Shown here one piece after another: positions 33,635-42,522 of a DNA stretch of 64,000 nucleotides (position 1 is the stretch's first letter; each line of letters begins with the position of its first letter). Position numbers and translations under genes: made by a program. The stretch comes from Brevibacillus massiliensis (GTDB lineage: Bacteria; Bacillota; Bacilli; Brevibacillales; Brevibacillaceae): the NCBI RefSeq assembly GCF_000311785.1, contig NZ_HE978535.1:228776-292775 (forward strand). The letters are read 5' to 3'. The notes beneath the pieces are model-generated. The model did no database searches and was not told where the DNA came from. It worked only from the letters and a program-made list of their open reading frames with translations.

Positions 33635-34990
33635 ATGAATATTTTGCATACGAAACAAAAATGGGTGTTTTTACTGCTCTCCGCCAGCATCACGTTGACG
33701 GCCGGGTTCGCCTGGGCTGCTTCGGATGACCGCACGGATCCATCCGAGAGGGCACTGGCAGCAGAGGCGGCTCAGTCTTCCGGGCAGGCCCAGGCGGCGA
33801 ACACGGCCGATTCAGCCAAGCAGGGCGCTGAAGCGGCGGACACGGCCGATCCAGCCAAGCAGAGCGCTGAAGCGGCGGATGCAGCCGGAACCGGGAATCA
33901 GAACCAGAAGACAGAAACGACCGGTTCGACTGGCCAAGGATCGCAGACAGCTTCCAACGGAGCCTCTTCCAACCAGTCGGCTGCGCCCTCCGGCACCATA
34001 ACGGTAGACGATGCGATCAAACAGGCGCTGGAAAACAACAGCGACTTGAAAGCGATGCGGATTGACGTCGATACGGCAGACACCAACGCCCGGTTGGTCA
34101 ATGCCAAGGTACGCGATATTCCTGCCGATTTTGTCACTACGCTGGACGCGGCACAGCAGAAATACGTGAACAATGCCAAGGCCCAAAGCGCGAAGGAAGT
34201 AAACAAATACGCGCTCAAGGCAGCCGAAAGCAAGACGAAGCTGGGCGCGCAAAAAGCGTACTACGACCTGCTGAGCGCCCAGGCTGACGTCGAATTGAAG
34301 CAGAAAAGTCTGGACCGTGCCAAAGAACAGGTCAGAATGGCCCAGGCGGCATTCCAGGTGGGAACGAAAGCCAAAACAGACGTGCTGCAGGCGGAAGCGG
34401 CACAAGCCACTGCTGAAGCGGCTTTGGCTGGCGCGAAGAGCACGTTGGAACAAAACCGACTGAAGTTCAATCAGTTCATCGGCGCCGATCTGGATAAACA
34501 GTGGAACCTGAAAGAAGACGCCCTCAATCAGGCGGACATTACACCTCTGAACAAGGCTATAGAGCTTGCCCTGCAGCAGCGGGCGGAGATCATGCAGAGC
34601 CAAGAGGAAATCAAAGTGGCGGAATTGAACATCGACCTGATTCGCAAATACTCGTCGATCGCTACCTATCAAGGCGAGATGAGCCAAAACGATCTGGAGA
34701 AAGCCAAGCTGAACCTGGAACAGACCAAGAAGCAGATAACAGTAGACGTTTCAGTGGCTTACAACAATCTCAATGCGGCCAAATCAGCTGTTGAGGCCTA
34801 CAAAAAAGCGCTGGACGCCTCTACGGAAAATTACCGTCTCGTGAAGCTGCGCTTTCAAAATGGCTTGTCGACCATCGTGGACGTGATCCAAGCCGAGGAA
34901 ACGCTGAGAAACAGTGAAAATCAGTACCAGGCGGGTATCCATAACTACAACATTGCCCTTGCCAACTACAACAACGTCATGGGCAACTAA
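33635..34990 (+). CDS. TolC-family (outer membrane efflux-like) protein
   Basis: A 451-residue secreted protein with a signal peptide (WVFLLLSASITLTAGFAWA) and two TolC/OEP-type helical repeats. The first follows TVDDAIKQALENNSDL and the second ends with NYRLVKLRFQNGLSTIVDVIQAE and YNIALANYNNVMG, the family ending. Between signal and domain is an Ala/Ser/Gln-rich linker of about 80 residues with a 13-residue tandem duplication. TolC proteins are outer-membrane channels of diderms, so in a monoderm its role is unclear; a cell-wall-spanning or membrane-surface role is possible. No ABC or adaptor partner lies next to it. AGGGAGGGAG precedes the ATG. Confidence 0.82.
   Translation: MNILHTKQKWVFLLLSASITLTAGFAWAASDDRTDPSERALAAEAAQSSGQAQAANTADSAKQGAEAADTADPAKQSAEAADAAGTGNQNQKTETTGSTGQGSQTASNGASSNQSAAPSGTITVDDAIKQALENNSDLKAMRIDVDTADTNARLVNAKVRDIPADFVTTLDAAQQKYVNNAKAQSAKEVNKYALKAAESKTKLGAQKAYYDLLSAQADVELKQKSLDRAKEQVRMAQAAFQVGTKAKTDVLQAEAAQATAEAALAGAKSTLEQNRLKFNQFIGADLDKQWNLKEDALNQADITPLNKAIELALQQRAEIMQSQEEIKVAELNIDLIRKYSSIATYQGEMSQNDLEKAKLNLEQTKKQITVDVSVAYNNLNAAKSAVEAYKKALDASTENYRLVKLRFQNGLSTIVDVIQAEETLRNSENQYQAGIHNYNIALANYNNVMGN
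33794..33871 (+). repeat. Two tandem 39-bp repeats in the TolC-like gene
   Basis: Unit 1 (33794-33832) and unit 2 (33833-33871) differ at only three positions and encode AANTADSAKQGAE and AADTADPAKQSAE. A third partial copy (AADAAG) follows. This is a low-complexity linker expansion, possibly variable between strains. Confidence 0.8.
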
Positions 34991-35001
34991 CGTCATCCAA
35001 G

Positions 35002-35030
35002 GCTCTTCCCAACGGGGGAAGGGCTTTTTT
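35002..35030 (+). terminator. Rho-independent terminator after the TolC-like gene
   Basis: Stem GCTCTTCCC/GGGAAGGGC (one G-U pair) followed by six T. Confidence 0.85.
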
Positions 35031-35306
35031 CGTTATTTTTGTCATACTTTCTCCACATATGATGAGGAAAGTATGCCCAGGTTCTATTACAATAGTAACC
35101 GTAGAGGGCAGCGGAACGGGTTGTAAGGATTGACGGGAAATACGCACAAGCAGGCGACTGCGCATCTCAAATGATCAGGCGCGTATCAGGCAATACTACA
35201 ACTACATAAGCAAGATCTGGGGGTGAGGGCGAATCTTAGTGATGAAGTATAATTTTTGAACAAAATGTGAAATTTACAGGAAAAGCAAGATGTCAGGCTG
35301 TAAACA

Positions 35307-35417
35307 TTGACAAACTTATACTGAATCACAATAATAAATAAAGCGGCTGGCTCACGCTTTGTCGTGTAAAGTTGTGGAAGAAATTGTTTTTGCGCAAAAC
35401 TATTTCTGCTTTATAAT
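35307..35417 (+). promoter_or_regulatory. Two sigma-A promoters upstream of ctaC
   Basis: Promoter 1: TTGACA at 35307-35312, 17 bases, AATAAT at 35330-35335. Promoter 2: TTGCGC at 35390-35395, 16 bases, TATAAT at 35412-35417. The 34991-35544 gap is A+T-rich compared with flanking DNA and holds no coding frame that I can support. Confidence 0.6.
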
Positions 35418-35544
35418 GGTTAACGTGTGAAAAAACGGAAAGACTTGGTAACTTTATTATCTACTAACCTCTTTCAGAGGGAGAGATAAAGAAGTTGTAG
35501 CCATCCATGTTGAGAAGAAAAGCAGAGAAAGTGGGGTAAGTTTT

Positions 35545-36576
35545 ATGTCCAATCGTCGATGGCAACATGTATGGCGTCTACTACCTCTTCTTGTGGTATT
35601 GACGCTCTTACTCACGGGGTGTGGTGATCCCTATCTGTCCGCGTTAACTCCTTCAGGACCAGTGGCAGATCAACAATTATCACTGATGAAAATCAGTATT
35701 GGAGTCATGGTTTTTGTCTTTGTTGTTGTCATGATTATCTTTACTTACGTCTTGGTTCGCTACCGCAAACGCCCGGGCCAAGAAGGGATTCCGAAACAGG
35801 TGGAAGGAAGTCACACGCTGGAAATCATTTGGACTACAATTCCGATTATCTTGCTGATTGTCATTGCAATACCTACTGTTTCCACCACCTTCGCTCTGGC
35901 AAAGAATTACTGGGACGATCCGGATGCGATAAAAGTGAAGGTAACAGCACATCAGTTCTGGTGGGAGTTTGAGTATCCGGATTTGGGAGTCGCTACCGCC
36001 CAAGATCTGCACATTCCGGTTGGGAAGAAAATCGCTCTTCAAATTTCGTCTAAAGACGTTATTCACTCGTTCTGGGTTCCAGCGCTTGCCGGCAAGATGG
36101 ATGCCAACCCGGGCAACATAAACCAATTTTGGCTGCAAGCCGACAAACCGGGCGTGTTTAAAGGGAAGTGCGCAGAGCTCTGCGGTTATTCTCACGCTTT
36201 GATGGACTTTAAAGTCATTGCTGAAGATCAAGCTGCTTTTGACAAGTGGATCGCAGGGATGAAGGCTGCTGAAAGCGCTCAAGCGCCAACTTCAAATCAG
36301 TTGGGGCAGCAAGTGTACGCTCAAAACTGCTTGGCGTGCCACGCTATCGGCAACCAAGGAGGAAAAGTTGGTCCAAACCTGACTGATTTTGGCAATCGTC
36401 AAACAATCGCTGGTTACTTAGACCATAATGCAGATGAACTGAAACGCTGGATTTCCAATCCGGATGAGATCAAGGCAGGAGCGAAGGTAAAAATGCCTGC
36501 ATTTGGCGACAAGCTGAAGCCGGAAGAAATGGACGCACTAGTCGATTACTTGATGGGCTTAAAGGTAGCCCAATAA
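35545..36576 (+). CDS. ctaC: caa3-type cytochrome c oxidase subunit II (CtaC)
   Basis: A 343-residue subunit II fused to cytochrome c. It is a lipoprotein with lipobox LLTGC (Cys26), followed by two membrane helices and an extracellular CuA domain. CuA ligands are Cys209 and Cys213 in KCAELCGYSH, plus His217 and Met220. The C-terminal heme c site is CLACH at 262-266, with a likely axial Met in VKMPAF. It accepts electrons directly from cytochrome c or menaquinol complexes. It is the first gene of ctaCDEF. Covalent heme explains the ccdA-resA genes upstream. Confidence 0.95.
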   Translation: MSNRRWQHVWRLLPLLVVLTLLLTGCGDPYLSALTPSGPVADQQLSLMKISIGVMVFVFVVVMIIFTYVLVRYRKRPGQEGIPKQVEGSHTLEIIWTTIPIILLIVIAIPTVSTTFALAKNYWDDPDAIKVKVTAHQFWWEFEYPDLGVATAQDLHIPVGKKIALQISSKDVIHSFWVPALAGKMDANPGNINQFWLQADKPGVFKGKCAELCGYSHALMDFKVIAEDQAAFDKWIAGMKAAESAQAPTSNQLGQQVYAQNCLACHAIGNQGGKVGPNLTDFGNRQTIAGYLDHNADELKRWISNPDEIKAGAKVKMPAFGDKLKPEEMDALVDYLMGLKVAQ

Positions 36577-36623
36577 ACGCAGCTGGCGTTTCTATAGCAT
36601 TCATTTTATAAGGAGGTAAGACC

Positions 36624-38456
36624 GTGGGACATTCTCATGCGCCTAAGAAAAAAGGCTTATTGATGGATTACCTGACAACCGTCGACCACAAGAAAATCGG
36701 GATTTTGTACTTTGTTGCCGGTGGTATTTTCTTCCTGCTCGGCGGTCTCGAAGCGCTTTTATTACGGATTCAGTTAATCGTTCCCAATAATACTTTTCTC
36801 AACGGGGCAACTTTTAACGAAATCATGACAATGCACGGAACTACGATGATCTTTCTGGCCGCAATGCCACTCTTATTTGGGTTGATGAATGCGGTACTTC
36901 CGCTCCAAATCGGCGCGCGTGACGTTGCCTTCCCGTTCTTAAACTCGCTTGGTTTCTGGATGTTCTTCTTCGGGGGAGTGCTGGTAAACTGTAGTTGGTT
37001 TTTAGGCGGCTCGCCTGACGCAGGTTGGACTGCTTATCCTCCGCTATCCGTCTCTTTCAGTGGATTTAGCCTTGACTTTTACGCTCTTGGTTTACAGATT
37101 GCCGGTATAGGTACACTGATCGGGGGTATCAACTTCCTGGCGACGATTGTTAACATGCGCGCACCGGGAATGACGTTTATGCGCATGCCGCTGTTCACCT
37201 GGACATCGTTCGTTACGTCGGCGTTGATTCTGTTTGCTTTCCCGGCAGTTACCGTCGGGTTGGTTCTGTTGTCATTCGACCGTTTGTTCTCTGCCAACTT
37301 CTTTAACGTTGCAAACGGCGGTAACGAAATCATATGGCAGCACTTATTCTGGATCTTTGGTCATCCTGAAGTATACATCTTGATTCTGCCTGCTTTCGGG
37401 GTTATCTCCGACGTAATCAGCACCTTCTCCAAAAAGCGTTTATTCGGATACAGCTCGATGGTCTTTGCAACCGTCTTGATCGGTTTCCTCGGTTTTATGG
37501 TGTGGGCTCACCACATGTTCACCGTAGGGATGGGGCCTGTGGCTAATGCCCTGTTCGGGATTTCCACCATGTTGATCGCCATTCCAACCGGTATCAAGAT
37601 CTTTAACTGGCTGTTTACCATGTGGGGCGGACAAATTCGCTTTACTACGGCGAACCTGTGGGCTGTCGGCTTTATCCCCACCTTCGTGATCGGCGGGATG
37701 ACCGGTGTCATGCTTGCAGCGCCGGCAGCTGACTATCAGTACCATGATACTTACTTCGTCGTTGCTCACTTCCACTACGTAATCGTCGGTGGGATGGTGT
37801 TTGGAATTTTTTCGGGTCTGTACTACTGGTGGCCGAAAATGTTTGGCCGCATGCTGAACGAGACCTTGGGTAAATGGAATTTCTGGTTCTTCTTTATCGG
37901 GTTCCACCTGACGTTCTTCCCGCAGCACTTCTTGGGCCTGATGGGGATGCAGCGCCGGATCTTTACCTTCTTTCCAAACCAAGGATTGGATTTCGGCAAC
38001 CTGATCAGTACGATCGGTGCTTTCGGAATGACCATCGGAACGATTATCTTCTTGATTAACATTGCCGTTACCAATTCGAAGCCGAAAAATGCTCCTGCGG
38101 ATCCATGGGACGGACGTACACTGGAATGGGCTGTACCATCTCCGCCGCCTGAATACAACTTTAAGCAGACGCCGCAAGTTCGTGGCTACGATGCATTATG
38201 GGTAGAAAAGATGGCGGGTAACAAGGGAATGATACCGGCAGAACCGCTTGGCCATATCCACATGCCTTCCGGTTCGATCCTGCCGTTCATCATGAGTGTC
38301 GGTCTGTTTATCGCTTCGTTCGGCCTGATGTATGAAAAAGTTCCGGTTGCGATCATTGGGGCTTTAATAACGTTGTTCTGTATGCTGTTACGCTCCTTGA
38401 TCGACGATCCCGGATACCATATCGACCCGACTGAAGAAAAGGGGGTTGAGGCATAA
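36624..38456 (+). CDS. ctaD: caa3-type cytochrome c oxidase subunit I (CtaD)
   Basis: A 610-residue catalytic subunit with 12 or more membrane helices, holding heme a and the heme a3-CuB centre. Typical motifs are TTVDHKKIGILY at the start, MTMHGTTMIF, the CuB region WIFGHPEVYILILP (His and cross-linked Tyr) and HDTYFVVAHFHYV. GTG start after AAGGAGGTAAGACC. The stop codon overlaps the ctaE start by one base (TAATG), giving translational coupling. The quinol-oxidase QoxB is excluded by the CtaC partner with CuA and heme c. Confidence 0.96.
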   Translation: MGHSHAPKKKGLLMDYLTTVDHKKIGILYFVAGGIFFLLGGLEALLLRIQLIVPNNTFLNGATFNEIMTMHGTTMIFLAAMPLLFGLMNAVLPLQIGARDVAFPFLNSLGFWMFFFGGVLVNCSWFLGGSPDAGWTAYPPLSVSFSGFSLDFYALGLQIAGIGTLIGGINFLATIVNMRAPGMTFMRMPLFTWTSFVTSALILFAFPAVTVGLVLLSFDRLFSANFFNVANGGNEIIWQHLFWIFGHPEVYILILPAFGVISDVISTFSKKRLFGYSSMVFATVLIGFLGFMVWAHHMFTVGMGPVANALFGISTMLIAIPTGIKIFNWLFTMWGGQIRFTTANLWAVGFIPTFVIGGMTGVMLAAPAADYQYHDTYFVVAHFHYVIVGGMVFGIFSGLYYWWPKMFGRMLNETLGKWNFWFFFIGFHLTFFPQHFLGLMGMQRRIFTFFPNQGLDFGNLISTIGAFGMTIGTIIFLINIAVTNSKPKNAPADPWDGRTLEWAVPSPPPEYNFKQTPQVRGYDALWVEKMAGNKGMIPAEPLGHIHMPSGSILPFIMSVGLFIASFGLMYEKVPVAIIGALITLFCMLLRSLIDDPGYHIDPTEEKGVEA

Positions 38457-39076
38457 TGAGTGCAAACCATGCCTTGCATACTGAACTTCCAGCCGAACCG
38501 GAAAAAGCGACCCTTGAAGGCAGAAACAAGATTCTTGCGTTCTGGTTCTTTCTCGGCGGAGAATCTGTACTGTTCGGTTCCTTGTTTGCTACGTTTATTG
38601 CTTTGCGCGATAAGGCAAACGGCGGTCCTACCGGAGTGGAATTATTTTCCTTGCCGCTTGTTGCAGCGGCAACCATGCTCTTGTTAACAAGCAGCTTGAC
38701 CAGCGTTATGTCCATTTTGGCCATGCACAAGAAGAACGTATCGCAAATGGTCTTTTGGCTTGTTATTACTGCCTTGTTGGGTCTCGGGTTCTTGGGCTTG
38801 GAAATGTATGAGTTCTACGAGTATGTTCATGAAGGGCATACCTTAAGGAGCAGCGCATTTGGTTCTGCTTTCTACACGCTGGTAGGCTTCCACGGCGCAC
38901 ACGTGGCCTTTGGATTGTTATGGCTGTTTGCGCTGTTGGCAATGACCGGGAAAAAAGGCCTGACCGTCGTTACAGCACCCAAGTATTTTGTCTTTAGCTT
39001 GTACTGGCACTTCGTTGACTTGGTGTGGGTGTTCATTTTCACCGTTGTTTATCTGATGGGGAAGGTGGGAGTATAA
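38456..39076 (+). CDS. ctaE: Cytochrome c oxidase subunit III (CtaE)
   Basis: A 206-residue membrane subunit with five hydrophobic helices. The motifs FWFFLGGESVLFGSLFATF, GFHGAHVAFGLLW and YWHFVDLVWVFIF are diagnostic of subunit III. It stabilises proton pumping by the oxidase. It overlaps ctaD by one base and touches ctaF. Confidence 0.95.
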   Translation: MSANHALHTELPAEPEKATLEGRNKILAFWFFLGGESVLFGSLFATFIALRDKANGGPTGVELFSLPLVAAATMLLLTSSLTSVMSILAMHKKNVSQMVFWLVITALLGLGFLGLEMYEFYEYVHEGHTLRSSAFGSAFYTLVGFHGAHVAFGLLWLFALLAMTGKKGLTVVTAPKYFVFSLYWHFVDLVWVFIFTVVYLMGKVGV

Positions 39077-39400
39077 ATGACCGACACGCATTCCGGCGCA
39101 AATCGGAAGGAAGAAAAACACGTGCCTTCGCAACACAGTTCTCGTAACCACCTGATTACTTTTGGACTTTCAATCATTTTGACGGCGATCGCCTTTGCTG
39201 CCGTTGCAATGGAGCAAGTGGATGTTAAATCAGTGGTACCATTCATCTTTCTCCTGGCATTGATTCAAGCAGGCTTCCAACTCTTTGTTTGGATGCACTT
39301 GGATCAAAAAGGACATCAGTTCCAAAGAATCTTTATGGCTGCTGGTGCTTTTGTTGCGCTTCTCACTATCGTAACGTTTGTGTTCTGGATTTGGTGGTAA
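39077..39400 (+). CDS. ctaF: Cytochrome c oxidase subunit IVB (CtaF)
   Basis: A 107-residue small subunit with a hydrophilic N-terminus and three hydrophobic segments (ITFGLSIILTAIAFAAVA, FIFLLALIQAGFQLFVWMHL, FVALLTIVTFVFWIW). This is the usual CtaF/subunit IV pattern. It starts directly after the ctaE stop, and its ribosome binding site lies within the end of ctaE. A stem-loop follows, separating it from ctaG. Confidence 0.9.
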   Translation: MTDTHSGANRKEEKHVPSQHSSRNHLITFGLSIILTAIAFAAVAMEQVDVKSVVPFIFLLALIQAGFQLFVWMHLDQKGHQFQRIFMAAGAFVALLTIVTFVFWIWW

Positions 39401-39407
39401 GGTTTCG

Positions 39408-39439
39408 CAGGCGGCTTGTAACAAAGCCGCCTGTCTTTT
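39408..39439 (+). terminator. Terminator or attenuator between ctaF and ctaG
   Basis: A perfect 10-bp stem (39408-39417 with 39424-39433) followed by TCTTTTC. It probably lowers ctaG expression relative to the structural subunits. Confidence 0.65.
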
Positions 39440-39463
39440 CTCCATTGATGGGAGGTACTCATC

Positions 39464-40294
39464 GTGATGAACAGTCTTCTCAGTCCAGCGGTGCTGCTGT
39501 TGACTGTGCTATTGGCCGTCTTGTACTTTGCAGCAGTGGGGCCGTTTGGCAGACGAACTGCCGGAGCTGAACCGACAAGCCTCAAGAAACAGACACTTTT
39601 CGTCATCGGCTTGCTGCTTTTATACCTGGGATATGGGCCTGGAAACCACTACGCACAGACGTTTTTCAGCGTGTACGTAACCCAGCAGGCGATCGTGAAC
39701 ATCGTCACGCCGATCTTCTTTTTGCTGGGACTTCCGACCTGGCTGGTTCGTTCGGTGTTTCGTACGAAATCGTCCCGTCTGCTACTGAGAGTGGTTACCT
39801 TTCCGCCTATTGCAATGGTACTGTTTGACTCGCTCTTTTCGCTTTTCCACTTACCGTCAGTATTTGACAGTTTGGCGGAAAATGGGCATCTTTACGAAAT
39901 TTCCCGTATATTTTTGTTACTTGCCGCATGTTGCATGTGGTGGCCTATTTTCACACCCGTGAAAGAATGGCGGCTTACCGACATACAGAAAATTGGCTAT
40001 CTGGTTGTCAGCGGCCTGCTGCTGTTCCCGATCAGTATGTTTCTCTTATTTGCTGATGCACCGCTGTTTACGGCGTACCAGACCATTCCAGAACTCTATC
40101 CCGGATACACAGCACTTGATGACCAGCAACTGGGTGCGATCATTTTGAAAGTATGTCAAATTGCAACCTACGCAGCTGTGTTTTTTTCGGTATTCACTAG
40201 CTGGTACCGGAAAGAGGACAGCTTGAAAGCCACGGACGCTGTCGATCCTGCTGCGTCCAAAGCGGCAGCCTCGATGCCGCAGCATCGCCCATAA
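39464..40294 (+). CDS. ctaG: Cytochrome c oxidase assembly factor CtaG (caa3 type)
   Basis: A 276-residue membrane protein of the CtaG/caa3_CtaG family with about seven hydrophobic segments. In Bacillus it is needed for caa3 oxidase assembly, probably for CuB insertion. Family-type phrases are YLGYGPGNHYAQTFFSVYVTQQ and a WWPIFTPVKEW loop. GTG at 39464 or ATG at 39467 follows GGGAGG; the GTG has better spacing. It ends with an Ala/Ser-rich cytoplasmic tail. Confidence 0.9.
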   Translation: MMNSLLSPAVLLLTVLLAVLYFAAVGPFGRRTAGAEPTSLKKQTLFVIGLLLLYLGYGPGNHYAQTFFSVYVTQQAIVNIVTPIFFLLGLPTWLVRSVFRTKSSRLLLRVVTFPPIAMVLFDSLFSLFHLPSVFDSLAENGHLYEISRIFLLLAACCMWWPIFTPVKEWRLTDIQKIGYLVVSGLLLFPISMFLLFADAPLFTAYQTIPELYPGYTALDDQQLGAIILKVCQIATYAAVFFSVFTSWYRKEDSLKATDAVDPAASKAAASMPQHRP

Positions 40295-40400
40295 TGTAAG
40301 AAAACGATGATCAAGGCGAGCCCATAAGGATGCGGACAAGCCTTGATCTGTCCATACATAGAAGCAGCTTCCTTGCAGATGAAAACGGAGGAGGGCCAAG

Positions 40401-40865
40401 ATGAATCTAGCAGAACTAATGCCGTTAATGAGTACGTCTTGTATCGTCATCAGCGCTTGCCTTGTCGCGATCGGATGGTATTTGATCCGCCGAGGGAAAC
40501 GAGATCAACATAAAACCGTCATGATTTGGGCTTCCATTTTTGCCGTATTGTTTTTCATCATTTACGTCTCCAAGACGATTTTTGTCGGGACGGCTCTGTT
40601 CGGCGGGCCGCCCAGTTTGAAGCCGGCCTATACTGTCTTTTTGCTGTTTCATACTACACTTGCCACCGTTGCGGCCGTTATGGGTCTGTACACCCTCTAC
40701 CTCGGCTTTAAAGGACGGTATCAACGCCATAAAAAAATGGGTCCCTGGACCGCCGTTATCTGGTTTTTCACCGCGATAACCGGGGCTGCGGTCTACTCCC
40801 TGCTGTACGTCATCTACCCGCATACGGACAAGGCTGGCTTGATTGAAGGGCTGTTCGGCTGGTAG
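40401..40865 (+). CDS. DUF420-family membrane protein
   Basis: A 154-residue protein with four hydrophobic segments of the DUF420 (YozB-like) family, often found beside heme-copper oxidase genes. Conserved elements include RRGKRDQHKTVMIWA, LLFHTTLATVAAVMGLYTL, HKKMGPWTAVIW and SLLYVIYP, with several histidines at membrane edges. GGAGGAGGGCC precedes the ATG. Its function is unknown; the neighbours suggest oxidase assembly or haem/copper handling. Confidence 0.85.
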   Translation: MNLAELMPLMSTSCIVISACLVAIGWYLIRRGKRDQHKTVMIWASIFAVLFFIIYVSKTIFVGTALFGGPPSLKPAYTVFLLFHTTLATVAAVMGLYTLYLGFKGRYQRHKKMGPWTAVIWFFTAITGAAVYSLLYVIYPHTDKAGLIEGLFGW

Positions 40866-40928
40866 GCAGTGGGGTCCGAGATATTCGGGCGTTTCTTGGA
40901 GCTTTTTATTTTTAATTTCATTCTTTTG

Positions 40929-41076
40929 TGGTAATATTAGATGAGAGCGTAAAAAAAGCCGCAGGTGTTCCAGCACCTGCGGTTTATACAATAGACGTTC
41001 CCACTAGGGGCGGCTCATAGTTCATCGATGAAGTAGATCACTGAGTTTGGGGCTCAAGGGTGATCTACTTCTTTTT
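40929..41076 (+). ncRNA. Predicted antisense antitoxin RNA of a type I toxin module
   Basis: An extended -10 (TGGTAATAT, 40929-40937) predicts a start near 40944. A terminator follows: AAGTAGATCAC (41031-41041) pairs perfectly with GTGATCTACTT (41060-41070), then CTTTTT. The RNA would be about 130 bases and complementary to the 3' end of the toxin mRNA, including its last codons. This convergent-overlap layout matches txpA/RatA and bsrG/SR4. Inferred; the -35 is poor. Confidence 0.5.
40951..40982 (-). terminator. Terminator of the toxin mRNA (minus strand)
   Basis: Read on the minus strand, CCGCAGGTG pairs with CACCTGCGG (40974-40982 with 40959-40967), followed by C and seven T. Confidence 0.75.
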
Positions 41077-41148
41077 ATGGAACGACAGTATAGCTACGAT
41101 CAACAGACCGAACGTGAGCATCAAAGTTAATGCCTCGAATACTGTCAT
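41065..41148 (-). CDS. Holin-like type I toxin (small hydrophobic peptide)
   Basis: A 27-residue peptide: MTVFEALTLML, then FGLLIVAILSF and a HKKK tail. The MTVFE start, single membrane helix and basic C-terminus match the putative holin-like toxin family of Bacillales, which depolarise or damage the membrane when unrepressed. GAAAGGGGGTGAGCC precedes the ATG. The ribosome binding site is locked in a stem-loop (41150-41179), and the stop codon lies in the terminator of a predicted antisense RNA. Repression by that RNA is inferred from the family and layout. Confidence 0.75.
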   Translation of the reverse strand: MTVFEALTLMLTFGLLIVAILSFHKKK

Positions 41149-41149
41149 T

Positions 41150-41179
41150 GGCTCACCCCCTTTCTATCGGGGATGAGCC
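41150..41179 (-). promoter_or_regulatory. Stem-loop sequestering the toxin ribosome binding site
   Basis: On the minus strand GGCTCATCCCC (41179-41169) pairs with GGGGGTGAGCC (41160-41150), one G-U pair, loop of eight. The right arm is the Shine-Dalgarno sequence directly before the toxin ATG. Such leader structures limit toxin translation in type I systems. Confidence 0.65.
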
Positions 41180-41424
41180 GACCACCCTTGAGGAGCCATT
41201 CTATTGTACAAGCTATATTATACTTTAAACATTCTCATTTGAGGGTGTTTTTTTCCTTTTCATGATCTTGAATCCGGCGGCTTGGACAGATGCATAAGTG
41301 AAAGTGACCAAATTTTCTGTATCGTTTTCCCTTATTTTTATTCAATCTACCCATGTGTGCTTTGATTGTTTCCATTATACAATAAATTCAAATAATAACT
41401 CATGGCAGAAGAGGAGGAAACCGT

Positions 41425-42522
41425 TTGGCACACTCGGATGTGAGAGTCAGTCAGAAGTTAAGTGAGGCGCACACATTGCCTGCATGGCTGTATACGGATC
41501 CAGAGGTCTTGGAAATAGAGAAACGGGAGTTATTCAGTAAAACCTGGCAGTACGCCGGGCACATCAGCCAAGTCCAACGACCGGGGGATTACTTTACGAT
41601 TGAAGTGGCGAATAAGCCCATCCTTATTACGCGTGCGAATGACGGCGAAATCAGGGCTTTCTACAATGTCTGCACGCATCGGGCTTCCAAGCTGGTAGAG
41701 GGGGAAGGCAACAAGAGTCTGTTCTCCTGCCCGTATCACGCTTGGACATTCCGCTTGGACGGTTCCCTCCACAAGGCGTCCAACATGAAAGGGGTCGAGA
41801 ATTTTGACGAGAAGGATTTTTGCCTGAAATCGGTTCGCCTGGAAGTGCAGGAATCATTTATTTTTGTCAATTTGGATCCGAATGCCCGTCCGATGTCGGA
41901 AGTGTTTGGCGGCCTGTTTGAGGGGTTGAAGAAGTTCAAGCTTGAACAGTTCAAAAAAGCCAGGGTGGTTGAGACGATCTGCCATTCAAACTGGAAGATC
42001 GGGATCGACAACTACCTGGAGTGTGATCATTGTCCGATCATTCATAAGGCATTCGTGCAGAAGCTGGAAATGGAAGATTACGAGATCAGCATTTTCGACC
42101 ATTACTGCTATCAAGGGGCGCCGCTTAAACATCTGAAGGGAGACTCGTTTGATTTGGGTCAGGGAGGACGTTATTACTGGCTGTTCCCCAATATGTGGTT
42201 TTCCTCCGACCCGGGACCCGCCAACCTTTCGATCCACCAATCGATCCCGCTTGACCATAAGACGACCAAATACGTGTATACCACCTTTCTGCGGGATGAG
42301 GTGATTGGGAAAGAAGCGGAGGAACTGTTTGCCTACGACGATGTCCTGCGCAAGGAAGACCGGGATATTTGCGAATTGGTGCAAAAAGGGATCGAAACCG
42401 GGGCATACACCCAGGGCAGGTTTTCGCTAACCGAGAGATGTGTGCACCATTTCCATCTGCTTCTCCAGGATGCATTGCAGGATGTTCTGCCACTGCCACA
42501 GGCGGCAGCTTCCCCTAAATAA
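41425..42522 (+). CDS. Rieske non-heme iron aromatic-ring-hydroxylating-type oxygenase, alpha subunit
   Basis: A 365-residue Rieske oxygenase. The [2Fe-2S] ligands are in CTHRASKLVEG and CPYHAW (Cys-X-His...Cys-X2-His). The mononuclear iron region reads NYLECDHCPIIH. The overall form fits the group that includes choline, carnitine and betaine demethylating monooxygenases as well as ring hydroxylases. No reductase or beta subunit is adjacent, so electrons must come from elsewhere. TTG start after GAGGAGGAAACCG. The 41149-41424 gap upstream holds the toxin leader and no other gene. Confidence 0.87.
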   Translation: MAHSDVRVSQKLSEAHTLPAWLYTDPEVLEIEKRELFSKTWQYAGHISQVQRPGDYFTIEVANKPILITRANDGEIRAFYNVCTHRASKLVEGEGNKSLFSCPYHAWTFRLDGSLHKASNMKGVENFDEKDFCLKSVRLEVQESFIFVNLDPNARPMSEVFGGLFEGLKKFKLEQFKKARVVETICHSNWKIGIDNYLECDHCPIIHKAFVQKLEMEDYEISIFDHYCYQGAPLKHLKGDSFDLGQGGRYYWLFPNMWFSSDPGPANLSIHQSIPLDHKTTKYVYTTFLRDEVIGKEAEELFAYDDVLRKEDRDICELVQKGIETGAYTQGRFSLTERCVHHFHLLLQDALQDVLPLPQAAASPK

